From positions 1-64,000 of the forward strand of contig QEYB01000406.1 in the NCBI GenBank assembly GCA_017562135.1: a stretch of DNA of 64,000 nt. Direction: 5' to 3'. Positions 9,942 to 22,245 of this stretch are shown in pieces; position 1 is the stretch's first letter, and every line of letters starts with the position of its first letter. Position numbers and translations under genes: made by a program. This stretch comes from Dipylidium caninum (lineage: Eukaryota; Platyhelminthes; Cestoda; Cyclophyllidea; Dipylidiidae). The notes under the pieces are model-generated. The model did no database searches. It had not been told where the DNA came from and saw only the letters and a list, made by a program, of their open reading frames with translations.

Positions 9942-11936
9942 TGTCCTCCTCCAAACGCGGTGTGCCAATGTCACTGTCGAAAGGCCGTCCTCATTCTCAC
10001 CTCACCTCCGTGCCCCTTGACACTGCTCCCCCCACGCCGCGTCTAATAAATGCTTTGTCATGCCACTTCACTTGCCTTCTTCCTATGCAATATTCCTCGG
10101 TGGATTGGCACAATGGTGGAGCAGTTTCTTGAGGGGTATAATGGGTCAACCGACTGCTCGTGATTAAAATTCACCTAAGGTCTCCGTCACCGTTCAACAC
10201 ACTACGTCTCTCCCCACCTCGCCTCATCTCACGTCGCAACTCGGCTCAGCTCAGCTTAGCTTAACTCATCTTGTCCCATTTATTCCATCCCATCCCATCC
10301 CATTTCGCCGAGTTCTCCCTCACCACTCTCCGGCTACCGCTCTCAGGTCGCATGACTACAGCACATCCTCACTTCGGTCAGTTACGCTCTTAGTTTCGTC
10401 ATATCTTCGCCTATGTCCACACGCGTAACTCACCGTGGCCCTGACATACTCGTGCTTCAGCATCCGCCCACGAGTGAAGTGGTTTATGTGAGTGAGTGAG
10501 TGAGTGAGTGAGTGAGAGGTGATGGTGGGTGGTGGAGAGCACCGAGAGTGCGTCCTCTCCCACACTTCTCTTCGCGTGGCCACCACCAGGTGCACGTTGA
10601 CTCGTCTCCACCTTCTTCTTCTTATCGGTTAGTTGGCCTGTGAGATGCGACAGATGGGAGGCACCGCACCTCCTTTCTCATCAACCTGTCTTCACATTTC
10701 ATTGAGTGCTTGACGTCGTCTGACATGTTCGAAGGCATATTGTCAACTCGCCAACCGGCTCAGAGTATCAGCGGTTAGTAGGTGAATGCGGGAGCTCGTC
10801 TTTCTGTTCAACCACAACACTTCACTCGGTGATGTGTGCACAACAATAAGTCGAGAAGAGCCAGACGCGAAGCGTCGAAGTTGAGTGGATTGGCTGCTGA
10901 TTCGGTGAGAATGCAGTTTGGCATGCCGAGAGAGGCTGGGAAAGATGGAGATGAGGATGGGGAGTTGAAGAGAGGGAGAGAGGGAGAGCGGGAGAGAGGA
11001 GGAGAAGAGGAGAGATAGTTAGGGAGAGAAGGAAAGTTATCAATCTCCGTCGTTTTGAAGTTGCGCCATTAGTGTGGATGGTGTAACGTGGGAATACCGA
11101 TCTCACAATGTCATGATGCGGATAGGCAGAATCGACGACCATAGGTAAATGAGGAGAAAGCGAACACGACTGCATTTCGGACGAACGTCTGGAGAGACTG
11201 ACTTGGGTGTTTCAATGGGTGCTCCTCTGTCTATCGAGGAGTAGGTCGCGGCGTAGACATGGAGGATGACTAGACGGAATTTCAGTCGTCAATTGAGAGA
11301 TGTGGAGATGCCGATGATGCGCACTGTGTCGGAGTCTTCGACAAACCTCCGAGTTGACGGTGGAGTGGTTGACGCACTTCACTTCAGGCGCTTTGTCTGT
11401 TGGCCTCGAGGATGATCGCGAAGTGTGTCAATGACGGCGTCTCAACTTACGCTTCCTCCCGACCTGCCACCTTTAGTCTGCCCACGCTCACGCATCTGGC
11501 CGCCATGTCGCAGTTGTCGGAGGGCCCAATTCCCGCTCATTTCACTGCACCTTTCCTCATCTCCATGTCTTCCTCACCACTGCTGCACTGACCTGCATTG
11601 TCATTTCCGTCAATTTCGCGTTTTTTACGCAATTCCGTCATTCCCATCCAAGTGCATCCGACCACTGTGCGTCATTTGCGCGATGTACAAGGACTGTGTC
11701 ATCGTACTGCGTCCTCCTCTCACACTTAACACTCATCACGTTTACTTTAGTAGGATTCGCGAGTGGTTGTGGCGTTTGGAGAGTTATTTGCAACCGCAGT
11801 GGTTAGGAGGCAAGGACGTCGGAGCTTCGAATGAATGGTATTGCGTTTTCCCAGATGAAAGTTCGCCTCCTGTCTGTTGTACTCTCCGTTCCCTCCTCCA
11901 CCTCCACCTCCTCCCCAAACCCCCTATCTTCTCTCA

Positions 11937-11993
11937 CCTTCTCACCTCACCTCACCTCACCTCACCTCACCTCACCTCACCTCACCTCACCTA
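11937..11993. repeat. (CTCAC)n pentamer microsatellite
   Basis: About eleven near-perfect CTCAC units. The corresponding site in copy A has only a few degenerate units, so the array expanded after duplication or contracted in A. Confidence 0.92.
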
Positions 11994-12903
11994 ACGTCTT
12001 GTGGAACTGGACCTCGGACTGTACATGTGGCAAGGAGCAAGTAAGCTGAGAAAGCTGCTGGTGAGTAGACGTGTTGTTAGGTGGGGTGGAAGGAAACGGC
12101 CATGGAAAGGGTAATGTGAATGGGATTGAGAGTTGGTCAGAGGGGAAGGAGTAATGTGGGTGGGGGAAGGAGACAAGGGGTGTTGAGTGGAACCGGGGCA
12201 GGCTTGAATTTCCGGTACTGTAGAAGACCAGAAACTGGAATTGCAAACCTGGTTCATTGAACGGACGGACAGGAGTGCTGTTCATGCTCACTACCAGAGG
12301 TACGGTGGTGTGGTTGGCAGATAACACTGCCTCGCGTCCAGTCATTTGGAGACTGTCATGATTTCCTGTGGTTGACAGACGTGGCAGTGCGTGATGGAAT
12401 GACACGTGGAGAAAACCAGGCGAACAGGATTGAATTCTCCACTTTCCCTGCCAGTTGGAGAGGCATTGTTGAAAGAGCTGGAGTTGCGCGAGAATGCACG
12501 AGGGCAACTTTACATTTGATGGCCAAGATTGTGGATGACGAGGGGATTCCATGAGCGGATGATGCGGTGGCGAGTATAGTAATCGAGAAAGAGTGGTGAG
12601 GGTAAAATTGAACCATGAATTGGAGTGGATGGGGAAGACTGCACGTTGTGCTGGCGTGTTTTAGATGGCGTCAAGAGGAAGGACAACTACAGTCGTCGGC
12701 TGCGTGTTGCGCGTATTAAAGTGAAACGCAAACCAACATATCACTGATTGTGATCCCTCCGTCTGCGCTCCCGAATCTCCGACGAATATGAATGCTGAAT
12801 GTGTGCCTCAACTTAGTCGGCATAAGGGATGATTCGTTCGATGAGATAAACTGACGTTGTAGATAACAGAGTTATGGAATAAGTCGCTTGTACCATCAAC
12901 TCA

Positions 12904-13188
12904 TTATAGAAACACCTGAGGTCTGTTTTTGGCATAAATGCGAGCTACTACTGTCTCTCTTATGGGAAAATTGTCGTCGTTGGCCATGGAAGTTAGCATA
13001 GAACTGCATTTTGGAGAAGGAGAGGAAACACAGGAGGCCGGACAGGACTGATCTTCGGGTGGACGTGGAGGTGACGGCACCGGTGGTTGGCGAGAGGTGG
13101 CAACTTTCATCGTGGGAATGAGAGGACGAGGTAGAGTGGAAAGAGAAGAAGGGGTGACTAACGTCAGACTAGACGGGAGAATGGCCAT
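12904..13188 (-). CDS. Possible small hypothetical protein, minus strand
   Basis: A 94-codon minus-strand frame whose start lies in the 207-base conserved island and whose first residues (MAILPSSLTLVTPSSLSTLP) weakly echo the family start pattern. A short C-x3-C motif and a tail …NFPIRETVVARIYAK… follow. The counterpart in copy A (ATG at 4286) changes frame after about 30 codons. Its TATA-like element on this strand (tatttata) is weak. It could equally be a by-product of a conserved plus-strand promoter. Low support. Confidence 0.25.
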   Translation of the reverse strand: MAILPSSLTLVTPSSLSTLPRPLIPTMKVATSRQPPVPSPPRPPEDQSCPASCVSSPSPKCSSMLTSMANDDNFPIRETVVARIYAKNRPQVFL

Positions 13189-13307
13189 GGTGTGGGGACG
13201 TGCAGAACGAGAATGTCTCCACTTGCCAAGTGTATAAATAGATGACCTTCGGGTAGTCGGTTACCAAATGCACAGCGACACGGTAAATCGTCATGCCTGT
13301 CATCTGC
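13101..13307 (+). promoter_or_regulatory. Conserved island with TATAAATA (copy B)
   Basis: Base-for-base match to 4199-4405, with TATAAATA at 13233-13240 and an ATG 60 nt downstream (13293). That frame ends within ten codons because of an extra C just after the island. See the copy-A entry for interpretation. Confidence 0.5.
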
Positions 13308-13445
13308 CTTAACAATATTTAAGCAGTGAATTCGTGTCAGCACATACACATGACCGACCGCGTTGTTTCAACAAAGGCCGCAGTGAGAGGAAGAAGCGGT
13401 AAAGACAGCAGCGAGGAAGTGGCTTAGTGGGGGACTCTTCTTCCA

Positions 13446-13729
13446 CCCTGCGTGCGGATGCATTGCCTGTGTCGCATTTGCCCCACTCATTCATACCCTC
13501 TGTTCCCTACCATTTTTCTCTCCTCCGACCCACGACCACTGTGGGGAATGCCAAATCGCCTACTCATCGTGTTTGGACGCTCGAAATGCACTCATGCAAT
13601 CGTTGAAAACACGTCCAACTGGTTCTGCAAGGTGCGTGCATGCCACGCCAGCGATTGATGGGGCGTCGTCGAAGGAGATTGTAACATTTGCAGAGATAAT
13701 TTGGTTGAGCACCAATTTGTGATTGGCGC
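13446..13729 (+). repeat. Dispersed four-copy module, copy 2
   Basis: Matches 4548-4827, with one inserted G in the otherwise identical stretch 13543-13729, and matches the two inverted-repeat arm copies more distantly. No gene is supported. Confidence 0.7.
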
Positions 13730-13771
13730 GTGTTTGTAGGATTCCGAGAGCTCTTTCTCATAATCCTGATG

Positions 13772-13870
13772 ATGAGTTGGATTTGAGCACCCTAGAAGTG
13801 TCCGATGCTTTGGCACACATGGCAAAGAAGTATAACCGCCTCATTTTCCAGTGTGGTCAATCCATTCTTG
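13772..13870 (+). other. Exon-like conserved fragment (copy B)
   Basis: Identical to 4969-5067 over 99 bases, then diverging by substitutions and a one-base insertion that shifts the frame. A little further on is the near-palindrome aataaacgtttatt (13911-13924), which offers AATAAA on both strands and might mark convergent 3' ends. Confidence 0.3.
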
Positions 13871-15053
13871 TGAATGAGTTATTGCAACATTCATGCAGTA
13901 GTCGCCAAATAATAAACGTTTATTTGAACGACTTCAAGGGAAATTGAGGAAGAAGTGTAGTAGGGTTGAGTTGCCACAATTATGACTTATTCCGACGGGA
14001 GGTTAGGATTTTGCATTTCATCTGATGGGGACTCCTCGAGGAGCACTGTGTCCTGCGGTCGACTTGCCTGAATGGAGCACCATGTGCAGGTGAGATGCGA
14101 TGCATTCACAGCTGGACTTTTTGAAGAACACGTGGAGTAATTCTTATCCACCTCCTCTTTCCACCGGGACTGACGAGAGTACTCTTGAACTCAGTCTCTT
14201 TCAGCCCGCTTCCCATTCAACAGTTCATTTGGCGCCACTTTTGTAATGAGGTTGTCGTTCCGTTTCTGGACACCTTCTTAATTCTAGTAGGCGGTGAGTT
14301 CCGGAGGAGGTACGCCGCATTTCTTCGTCAAGTCCAAAACGGGTCTCTTCAAACTGCGAAAAGGATATGGGACGCGGAACGATACGGTGAAACTTGGGTT
14401 CAGGACACAAAGAATTTCCCAACACAGTGATTGACTGGAAGTCAAAGGACGCTTGCACTGAAACCTCCCCGTAGTCACAAGTGTGAGGACTTTTAAACGA
14501 AAATTTTTAATAAGTGCACTTCAGGGAGTTGCACTATCACCGAGGCGACTGGAACAACCAACGCGAGCTGATGACGAACTCGGAGTGAGACACAAAACGT
14601 ACTTTGTGTGCTACAATGCTTCGTTGGAAGTGATAATTTCGAGGTGAGGAGCTACAGTGGTAAGGCCGAACCTCCCTTAGTCTAAAAGAAATTGGCCCAT
14701 CAGAAAGGCAGAAAGGTTGGCATTGTGACAAATGCACACGTTGCGACATCTGATTTCGTGGGCAGTGTATGCTGGCCGCAGACGGAATGCTCGGATGTGC
14801 GGCCTTTTCCTGCCTGTGGCCCACCACGGATGGCAATAAGCAGGGTTGTGCGTTAGTCAAACCGTGGCTGTAGAAAGTGGGAAAGTAAATGGAGAAGCCA
14901 GCCGGCAGAAACACCCACTGATTGTAGAGGGATGAATAAGCGATTTGGCAGGAGGTCATGGAAATGGTGAGTGACGAGGAGACTCGAGTTGAGGCCTGAG
15001 GAAGCTTGGTGTGAAGACATCACACGACCCGTTTCAAGAAACGCTGAGAGTGG

Positions 15054-15260
15054 TATAAAATTCTGAGGTTCCTCGAAGCAGTGGCTCAAAAAAGAGGTGA
15101 GAGGAAGTACGTACAATGCTCGCTGGTGGACGAAATTAACTGGCCTGCGGCCAGTTCCACAGAGCCGCAGGTAATGCCTGTCGTCAGCCCTCACTGATGT
15201 CTGGTACCCGCCCCAAAGTTTATCCATCAGTTGCGGTGGTCGAGATGTTTGTCTAGACGT
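15054..15260 (+). pseudogene. Broken copy-B counterpart of the ORF at 6264
   Basis: TATAAAA at 15054 and an ATG at 15116 are conserved, as is the leader. One base missing after the fifth codon region changes the frame, and the reading stops after seven codons (…GGRN-stop). The later part (gtaatgcctgtcgtc) is still recognisable. This suggests the 6264 protein is not maintained in this copy. Confidence 0.55.
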
Positions 15261-15362
15261 CGTCGTCGCCGACGTTCAATCGCAGGCTCTCTCGACGTCT
15301 GACCTCTCCGGTGCGCGCTCAGTTTGGCTCCTGTGGTCCCGTCCTGAGAAAACTGTGGTGCG

Positions 15363-18300
15363 CCTCGGTCGACGGGCTGTTGCGTCGACGCTGTAGCTAG
15401 TGTGCGGCTCAATTAACGGGCGAAATTCGCCCCATCTCGAGCCTCCATCATCAATATGCCCCTTAACTCGAGAACTGTTTCCATTCTTTCTGAATTTCTC
15501 TGCAATAAATTTCCCTTCCGGTTTTGGACAAGACTTCTCTCAACGTCTCCACCTGTTAGGTATGGGTCCATCTCGCGATTGGTCCTTCTAACAACGCAAA
15601 CCTTGTCACTTAGCTAAGGTCGGACCAAACGCAGACTGTTGGCATTTCACTCAACTTCTTGCCCGTGAGAACGGAGAGAGAGGAGCAGCAGCGCTGCGCC
15701 ACGTAGCAGTTTGGTATTTCACCTCATCTCATCGCTCGCAGTTGCTCCTGTTGTATGCGCTACAGTCGTGTCTTGAGGACTCGGTCCAGTAGAAAGGTGG
15801 AAGTCGACTGTCGGAGCGATATCGCCGCTTACTGTCCCACACAGGAAGTTGCCCCTCCCGGACATTCCACTGTTGTGAGTGTTCTAACTGAGTTAGTGGG
15901 GAGCATGATGCTTAGTCGTGGAAGACTGAAAATCGTGTGCATCAGCCCTCATTGGATCGTGTGTGTTGGCGCTACAGGGGGCAGAGTGACGAGTGCACAA
16001 CGTCCGATGGTGGCAGGCTGATCCCAGTGTATGCATGAAGCTGTTTGAAATCAATTCCCCAAGAAATGAAAGAGTCATCTGCAGTACGTTAAGATGGCTC
16101 AGCGTGCACGGCGAGGTAATCCTCGACCCTGAAGCTCACCCCTGACCACTGAAAATGGGAGGCAAATGGAGTTAAACACTTCACTCCTCTCATCGATTGT
16201 GGATGAAAGACTGTGGAAATTGTAAAAACAAAGTTTGAGAATACCCAAAAATTATTGATATAACTCATTTACGACCGACTACCTCCTCACTTGCCTATCC
16301 TGCAACAATCATATCTTCTAGTCCGTGTCGCTACTCCGGTATCTCACAACAAAACTCATTCCCTGTCTGTTTCCATTTTCCACGGGATGTTACGCCGGCT
16401 CCCACCTCCTGGGACCACTTGTCCACTATCAATCGAGCCAACGCGTTTCAGGACGATTTGAAACGCCCCCAAACGAGAATAATCGGTGGAAAGAGCGAAT
16501 ACGCTTAGGACCGGGGACTCGACTCAATCCGGTCGAACACATGCCTACAGGATAGGCCAAACAGATTGCTTTCATTCCCGTTTATACACGATACTCTGTC
16601 CACACGGTGTGCGCGTAGTTGCAGTGAACCGCTTGGCCGGCAAGTCCCTACTGGGAGATCAAGTAATAAAAAGTCTTTTTCCGTCGGTTCCGAACTTGTT
16701 CCAAAACTGAATTGCGGTGTCGATGGCAGAGACAGAGCATAAGACATTCGGAATATAAGAACTGTCGCGCCTCAGCCCACTGGTAGTAGGACTAAGACAA
16801 AGAGATGAAAATAACCCCGGTGAAGAAGGCGTTGTTCACATTCGAGCACCGGTTTGCAGTACACATTTTCATTTTGATTTCTTACAAACAACAAAAACGC
16901 AAAGAAGCCGGCATCGATGAGCTGCATTGAGTTGGTGACTAAAGAGTCTTTTTGAAGTAGTCAAAGGTGCGTTTTCTCTGACCGATCTCCCCTCTGTGCG
17001 AATCTCACACCGAGGTACGAAAAACAGCATTTCATGACGTTTATAACAATTTTGTTGAAATCGAATCCTAACTGCCTGCGAGGAGAGAGAGAATGAAAAT
17101 TTGCGTGGAATGGAGGCAGGCTGTAGGAACGGCCGAAATGGCCCTCTGGCGTGTGAGAAACGGATGAAATAGGAATAGACCGCCTTCTCAGATGAAACGA
17201 CATTCCCGTGAAGGTGAAATGCTGGACATTTTTCGTGTCGCCTCGTAGATTCGGTTGCTATCAGAAGAATGATTGAGCATATACAAAATGATATGGCAAA
17301 AAAAGGGGTGTGAAGTGTTGTGTTGCCAGGTTGGCACCACTCCAGCGGCAAAGCCCGCCTCACTTGGAGTGAAAATGGAGAGCGGGTTAGAAATAGCAGC
17401 GGTGTTATATAGAGCGGGTATCCTTGCCCGAAAACAGAGCTGCGCGCTGTTTCGGCAACTAAGAAGATCAATCTCGCATTTCAATCCTGAATTCTGAGAG
17501 ACCGACTGTTAGAAAACACCTACAGGGCAAATTTGGAAGATGTCCTGGTTTGATTATGTACCTTTTTACCTGGCTTTGGACCTCACCCGCAACCAGAACG
17601 CACCACTGGCGGTAAACATCAGCCAGCATTATCAATGGGTTGATCATGAAGTAGTTGGCTCACTTTTCCACCTCCACCTTACCACCTCCCACCTCCTGTC
17701 ACCTCCCGTTCCACCGTCCCACCTCCCACCACCCCCACCCACCCTACCTCCCACATCCACTGCCCTCTCACCATCCTAGCTCCAATTCACGTCATCTCGC
17801 CCACGTCGCTCGCCTAGCCACTCCCCCTGACATCTCATTCACTGTCTCCCCACTCGCAAAGTCTGCATTCCTGCATCCCGATCCGTGCAATCCGTAGCAT
17901 CCCGTGCTATCCGTGCATTCCACTGCACTGTCTGCCATCCGTCAAACACGTGCAACAAACAAACACGCATCATCATGCATCGCAAAACTTCACACGCACC
18001 ACGCAAATGCACTTGGCACATTCCATGAGGAAATTATGGAAGAGGTGTGAAGAAGCATTCATTGTCGACGTAAGGTAGGGTTGCACACGGCAGAGGAGAG
18101 AGGGAGGAAGAAATGGGGAAAAGTAGTGGATGGCTCCCCATTCTCAGCTCATACCACCAGGGCTGCTTTCCGCCGTCGTCGTCACGAGGAGCAGTTCGGA
18201 GGTCGGGAGGTCAATTTAAACTCGATCCAGGTGAATATTGGTGAGGCCACGTTAGAATCCTCCGACACAACGTCATCTACTGCGATCCCGCGCAAACTTA

Positions 18301-19170
18301 TTTCGTCTCCTCTCCTTTCCATCTACCTCGCCCTCTCCTATTTCGTCTCCTCTTCCCCTCGCCTGTCTCGCCCCTTAACTCCTCTCCTCCTCTCCTCTCC
18401 TCTCCTCTCCTCTCCTCTCCTCTCCTCTCCTCTCCTCTCCTCTCCTCTCCTCTCATCTCATCTCATCTCATCTCCATCTCCCCTCCTATGCGCTATCCAC
18501 CACAAATTTACTCAACCTTACTCTACTCGGCGCATTTACTCTTGTATCAAGTGAAATTAACTCAACACGACACAATATTTAATCGCCTCACTTCTCCTCC
18601 TCATGCCAAATGCTTCATCAACAACAAGAATAACTTCAGCGGCATCTTCATCTCTTTACACCTGCATCACAACGTATCTCGTACTTTTTCCCTTACTTTC
18701 TTTCTCTCTTACTCTCTCTCCTCTCCCGCCTCTCTGCCCCTGTTGCCCCATTCTCCGATATGCTCGAGGACAACACGTTCCGAGGCATGCTGCATGCATG
18801 TGCGGGTGGAAGACCTCGCATGTATACGAAGGAAGTCGAGTTGATTTGGGTGATGAGAAGGGTAGGTTTGAATTAGGTTTGACCAACTGCGACATTACGC
18901 AGCACATTCGACAATTTGAAACTACTCTCCGTCGTCCTGTGTCTTTCTGTCTGGTGTGAACGCGCTTCCACTCAATACATTCCTGATCCACGATTTCCTG
19001 TTGTGATTCTGTGTCTGGTGTCTTGGTGCATAATGTCCGATGCCCGATGCCCCCTGCCTGATGCGTGATGTGGTGTGGTGTGGTGTGGTGCTGCTGCTGC
19101 TGCTGCTGCTGGTGGTGCTCGTGCTGGTGCTGGTGCTGGTGCTGGGTGTGCGGTGCACGATGAGGTGATT
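15363..19170. other. Intergenic sequence with CCACCTCC and CTCTC tracts, no supported gene
   Basis: No recognisable gene. A C-rich CACCTCC tract lies at 17660-17765 and a long (CTCTC)n array, passing into CATCT, at 18381-18475. A (CTG)n plus GGTGCT tract lies at 19075-19146. A 200-codon minus-strand open frame at 16869-17471 has no recognisable motif, promoter or conserved copy, and is not accepted. Confidence 0.5.
18381..18475. repeat. (CTCTC)n / (CATCT)n microsatellite
   Basis: About fifteen CTCTC units followed by four CATCT units, very regular. It falls between family genes and has no coding value. Confidence 0.95.
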
Positions 19171-19178
19171 GTGAAGAT

Positions 19179-19326
19179 CACGTGTCGTTGGCGATTCGAC
19201 TGGAGGTACGAGGTGAGACGTCGGAAGACAGATCATATGACAGTCACACGGTGAGTGGAGTCGATGTGGGTGGGGGGGGGGAGGGGAGGAGGAGGAGGAG
19301 TTGGAGGATTTGGAGGAGTATAAAAG
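19179..19326 (+). promoter_or_regulatory. Promoter of cassette gene 4: CACGTG box and TATA box
   Basis: CACGTG at 19179-19184 is 134 nt before TATAAAAG (19319-19326), which is 60 nt before the ATG. The block from about 19150 on is a close copy of the cassette-3 promoter. Confidence 0.7.
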
Positions 19327-19378
19327 GCGAGTGTGGTCGGAGCTGACCACGAGTCAGTCGAGAAGACGATAGACAGAA

Positions 19379-19681
19379 ATGCAAGCATCACGCCTCCTTT
19401 GTTCTCCATCCTTCGGCTCAGTTTGCGGTGAATGGACGCCCTCGTGGTGTGGTCCATCGCACTCACTCGCGTGTGCCCCACTCATGTCGCCGGTGCAGGC
19501 CCCGCTCATGATGGTCTGTCGTCCCTCGATGGTGTCTGTCACCTGCCCCCCTGTCTGCACCAAGACCTACGGTCACGCCTGTCCCTGCGACTGCTGCACC
19601 GACATCTGTCATGACGTCTGCGCCACAGTGAAGCCAATGCACTGCCACGGTGCGCACGTGATGCCATCGTCAATGTGCTAG
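19379..19681 (+). CDS. 100-aa Cys-rich cassette protein, copy 4
   Basis: The coding sequence and promoter match copy 3 and the protein is identical to it. The 3' flank (19805-20170) is instead of the copy-2 type, so this cassette looks like a recombinant or a product of gene conversion. AATAAA is at 19788-19793. A small deletion directly after the stop (ccttcccctcc) distinguishes it from the others. The CPCDCC and CHDVC cluster lies in the C-terminal half. Function is unknown. Confidence 0.7.
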   Translation: MQASRLLCSPSFGSVCGEWTPSWCGPSHSLACAPLMSPVQAPLMMVCRPSMVSVTCPPVCTKTYGHACPCDCCTDICHDVCATVKPMHCHGAHVMPSSMC

Positions 19682-19804
19682 TGTCCTTCCCCTCCAAACG
19701 CGGTGTGCCAATGTCACTGTCGAAAGGCCGTCCTCATTCTCACCTCACCTCCGTGCCCCTTGACACTGCTCCCCCCACGCCGCGTCTAATAAATGCTTTG
19801 TCAT

Positions 19805-20170
19805 GCCACTTCACTTGCCTTCTTCCCTCGCCTTCGTCTCTCTGGCCTTGCCTAATACTTCGCCAAAGCTTTACCTAATTGCCAAGCTGCCACCTCACTG
19901 GCTTTGACCAACACAGTCTGTAGGCATGTCACTCAACCTCATTGCCATGTGGGCCGGAAATACAGGAGCAGATGCAGTGGCAGTAGCAGTAGCAGTAGCG
20001 GTAGCGGTAGCGGTAGCGGTGGCAGTCGCATTGCATCACATCACATCATAGTCGGTTTCGTTGTTGTTGTTGTTGTTGTTGATGTTGATGTTGTTAGTGC
20101 AACTGCACTTGCACCTGTGCAAGTCATGGCTGAGTTCTCGTCTGGTCAAAAGGTGGAAGTCCATGTCGAG
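19805..20170 (+). repeat. 3' flank shared with cassette 2, with microsatellites
   Basis: Matches 7060-7470. The (GTT)n tract is shorter (20058-20095, with two GAT units) and the AGCAGT/GTAGCG tract is reorganised (19970-20022), as expected for microsatellite slippage. Confidence 0.8.
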
Positions 20171-22142
20171 TAGTGGCGCTCCTGTCGCCCAACTCGTACT
20201 TGTCCCAAATGGAAGAATTCACTACTTCGTGACTGTGGACTGAGTGGAGGTGGGAGTTGTTCTGTTCGGTGGCTGTACTGGACGTCTTTCGCTTTGTCTT
20301 TCTTGTCTAGGTGGCCATGCTGCCTGAACAATAGCTGTCCTTTTCAGGCTTTTCAAAGATCTCGCTTTCATCGTCACCTCTCTTTAACACTTTTCCGTTC
20401 GCTATTCATTTCACCCGAATGCGCTTCCTCGTTTAGATTCCACTTAACTTTCATATCGTCGTGTCTCTTTACCACTTTCTCCGTCTGGCTGCCCGTTCAG
20501 TAGCGAGGTGTGTACTTACCTCTAAATTTTCTTTATTTTACTTGCTGCAAGTGTTAGAATTTACTTCCAAATCTTCCCTTACTCCGCTCGTCAGTTACGC
20601 GGCACCTTTTGCGTTATATGCATGAGGCCGAGGCGGTCACTGCTTAATTTGTCAGCATCCCCTTTTGCCCAGTTGAAAAGATAATGCGTATTCTACCCCT
20701 ACGCCTGCCGATATACCCATTACTTCAAATAACCATAATGTTGTGTTCATTCATCGTTAGCATCACGATTTCCTGTTATTGAGGAGGTTACCCTCGACCG
20801 ATCTTTTCTACTCGTGTCCCTGGTCTCATTTTCCCATCGTCTTCGCCGCTAAGCACTACTGTGGGGATGTAGACAACCCATGCGGAGGCATAGAATACTT
20901 TCGAGTCATAAGTACAGCCTTCGTGGGCATTTGGCGACTTGCCACCGCTACTGCCTTCCATTACTTATCTACTCCTTATGTTGCCCTCATCAGTAATCCG
21001 CGTTTAAAGCATGCAGGTTTGTGGGTGTTTTGAAATAAAATTATCCGTGATGGTCATCTTACCATCTTCTCATGATTTTACGCGTGCGCAGTGCGACATT
21101 TCGTTGGGAAAGTGTATAAAAATATTTGGTGAGTATCCGAGACAACACAAAATTTCGGGTGTGGAATAGAAATAGACACTGAGGGTGAACTTTCAACCAG
21201 ACCAGACGAAAAGTGTGTTGCCGATGTTTTATTGGGCAGGCAACTAAGTCATTTCGGATTTTAAATAACGAATAGCGCCCAATGAAATGCCTTAAGTAGT
21301 GAGTGTTCCAAAAATCGAAATTCTTGCAATAGGCACTTTTTAAAATTTCCCTTTTCAATGTATGTGTGCGCGATATAATGACTTTCTCCGCAAGCATCAC
21401 ACGTTGTGGTTCGACGGCCTGAAGCTGCAATGGCCTCGATGTGTGTCTCGTTGAATTCATTTGACGGATGTCCACATGCTTAAGCTTTTTCGATCTGTCA
21501 AACCGGTTTGTTGGCACTGTCTTTCTTTCAATGCCTTTTCATTCCCATGCACGGCACACAACTTTTGTATGTTTGCCATGCATTCTTGCCTCTTCAAAAC
21601 GAGCGGTCTGAAGTTCACAACCTGTTATTCCACTTTAAATTGGGATAAAACTAAACTAAAATACAAATCGATGAGATTCCTTAATAAATTATGGTTAGAA
21701 GTCAAAAGACTAGGAAAAGAATGCTAGTTAGACACTCTGAACATGGTAAAGCAAAAGAAAGTGTGGAACAAACAGACAAAAAATCCGCAATGACTTAGCG
21801 GCGAACGCGTTGTGTGCCTGCCTTGAAGCCGGTCCCGACTACTCACGTCTGTCTCCTAAGGCTTCCCTGGTGTCCAATCACCAGGTGACTAGCCGTTGGG
21901 CATTCCAACATGTCTAGGGCTTCATAATATCAGAAGGATAGATTAGTAATTTATTTGGAGTACATTTCCGCCTCCTGCTCAAATTTATTAGCCAAGAAGG
22001 GGGCGAATAAGGAGAAAAGGATAACATGAAATAGGAAGGTGTATTTCGCAAATGGGTAATTTGGCCGAAAGTGATCGCATTCGATATATGAAACCGCGGA
22101 TTGCACAGTACCGAAAAAGGTCTTGTTAACAAGAATCTGTAA
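20171..22142. other. Intergenic sequence, no supported gene
   Basis: AT-richer than the cluster to its left. No open frame has recognisable motifs, promoter or conserved copy. Confidence 0.5.
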
Positions 22143-22245
22143 TTTATTAACTTTTCCACAGTTAATAATGACAAGAGGAAATCCGAGAAAGGCGAGAAAA
22201 TTTTGAGAAGGGAAGAAAGTTGGTCATCGAAGTAGGCTCAACAAA

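Larger units (their letters stand above)
10080..15362 (+). repeat. Segmental duplication copy B (partner: copy A)
   Basis: Collinear with 860-6495 but somewhat shorter. Examples of length change are the reduced GTGA array at 10488-10517, a longer CTCAC array at 11937-11993, and loss of about 100 bases relative to copy A near 13750. Homology ends at about 15362 (ctgtggtgcg), the exact junction at which copy A meets cassette 2; here unrelated sequence follows. No intact gene is supported inside apart from the weak minus-strand frame at 12904-13188. Confidence 0.85.

Noticed and set aside
16869..17471. 200-codon minus-strand open frame
   Set aside because: Composition is irregular and there is no family resemblance, conserved copy or TATA box at the expected spacing.
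21780..21920. Possible tRNA or structured RNA
   Set aside because: A local hairpin (tggtgtccaatcacca) is visible, but no tRNA A/B boxes or cloverleaf could be drawn.
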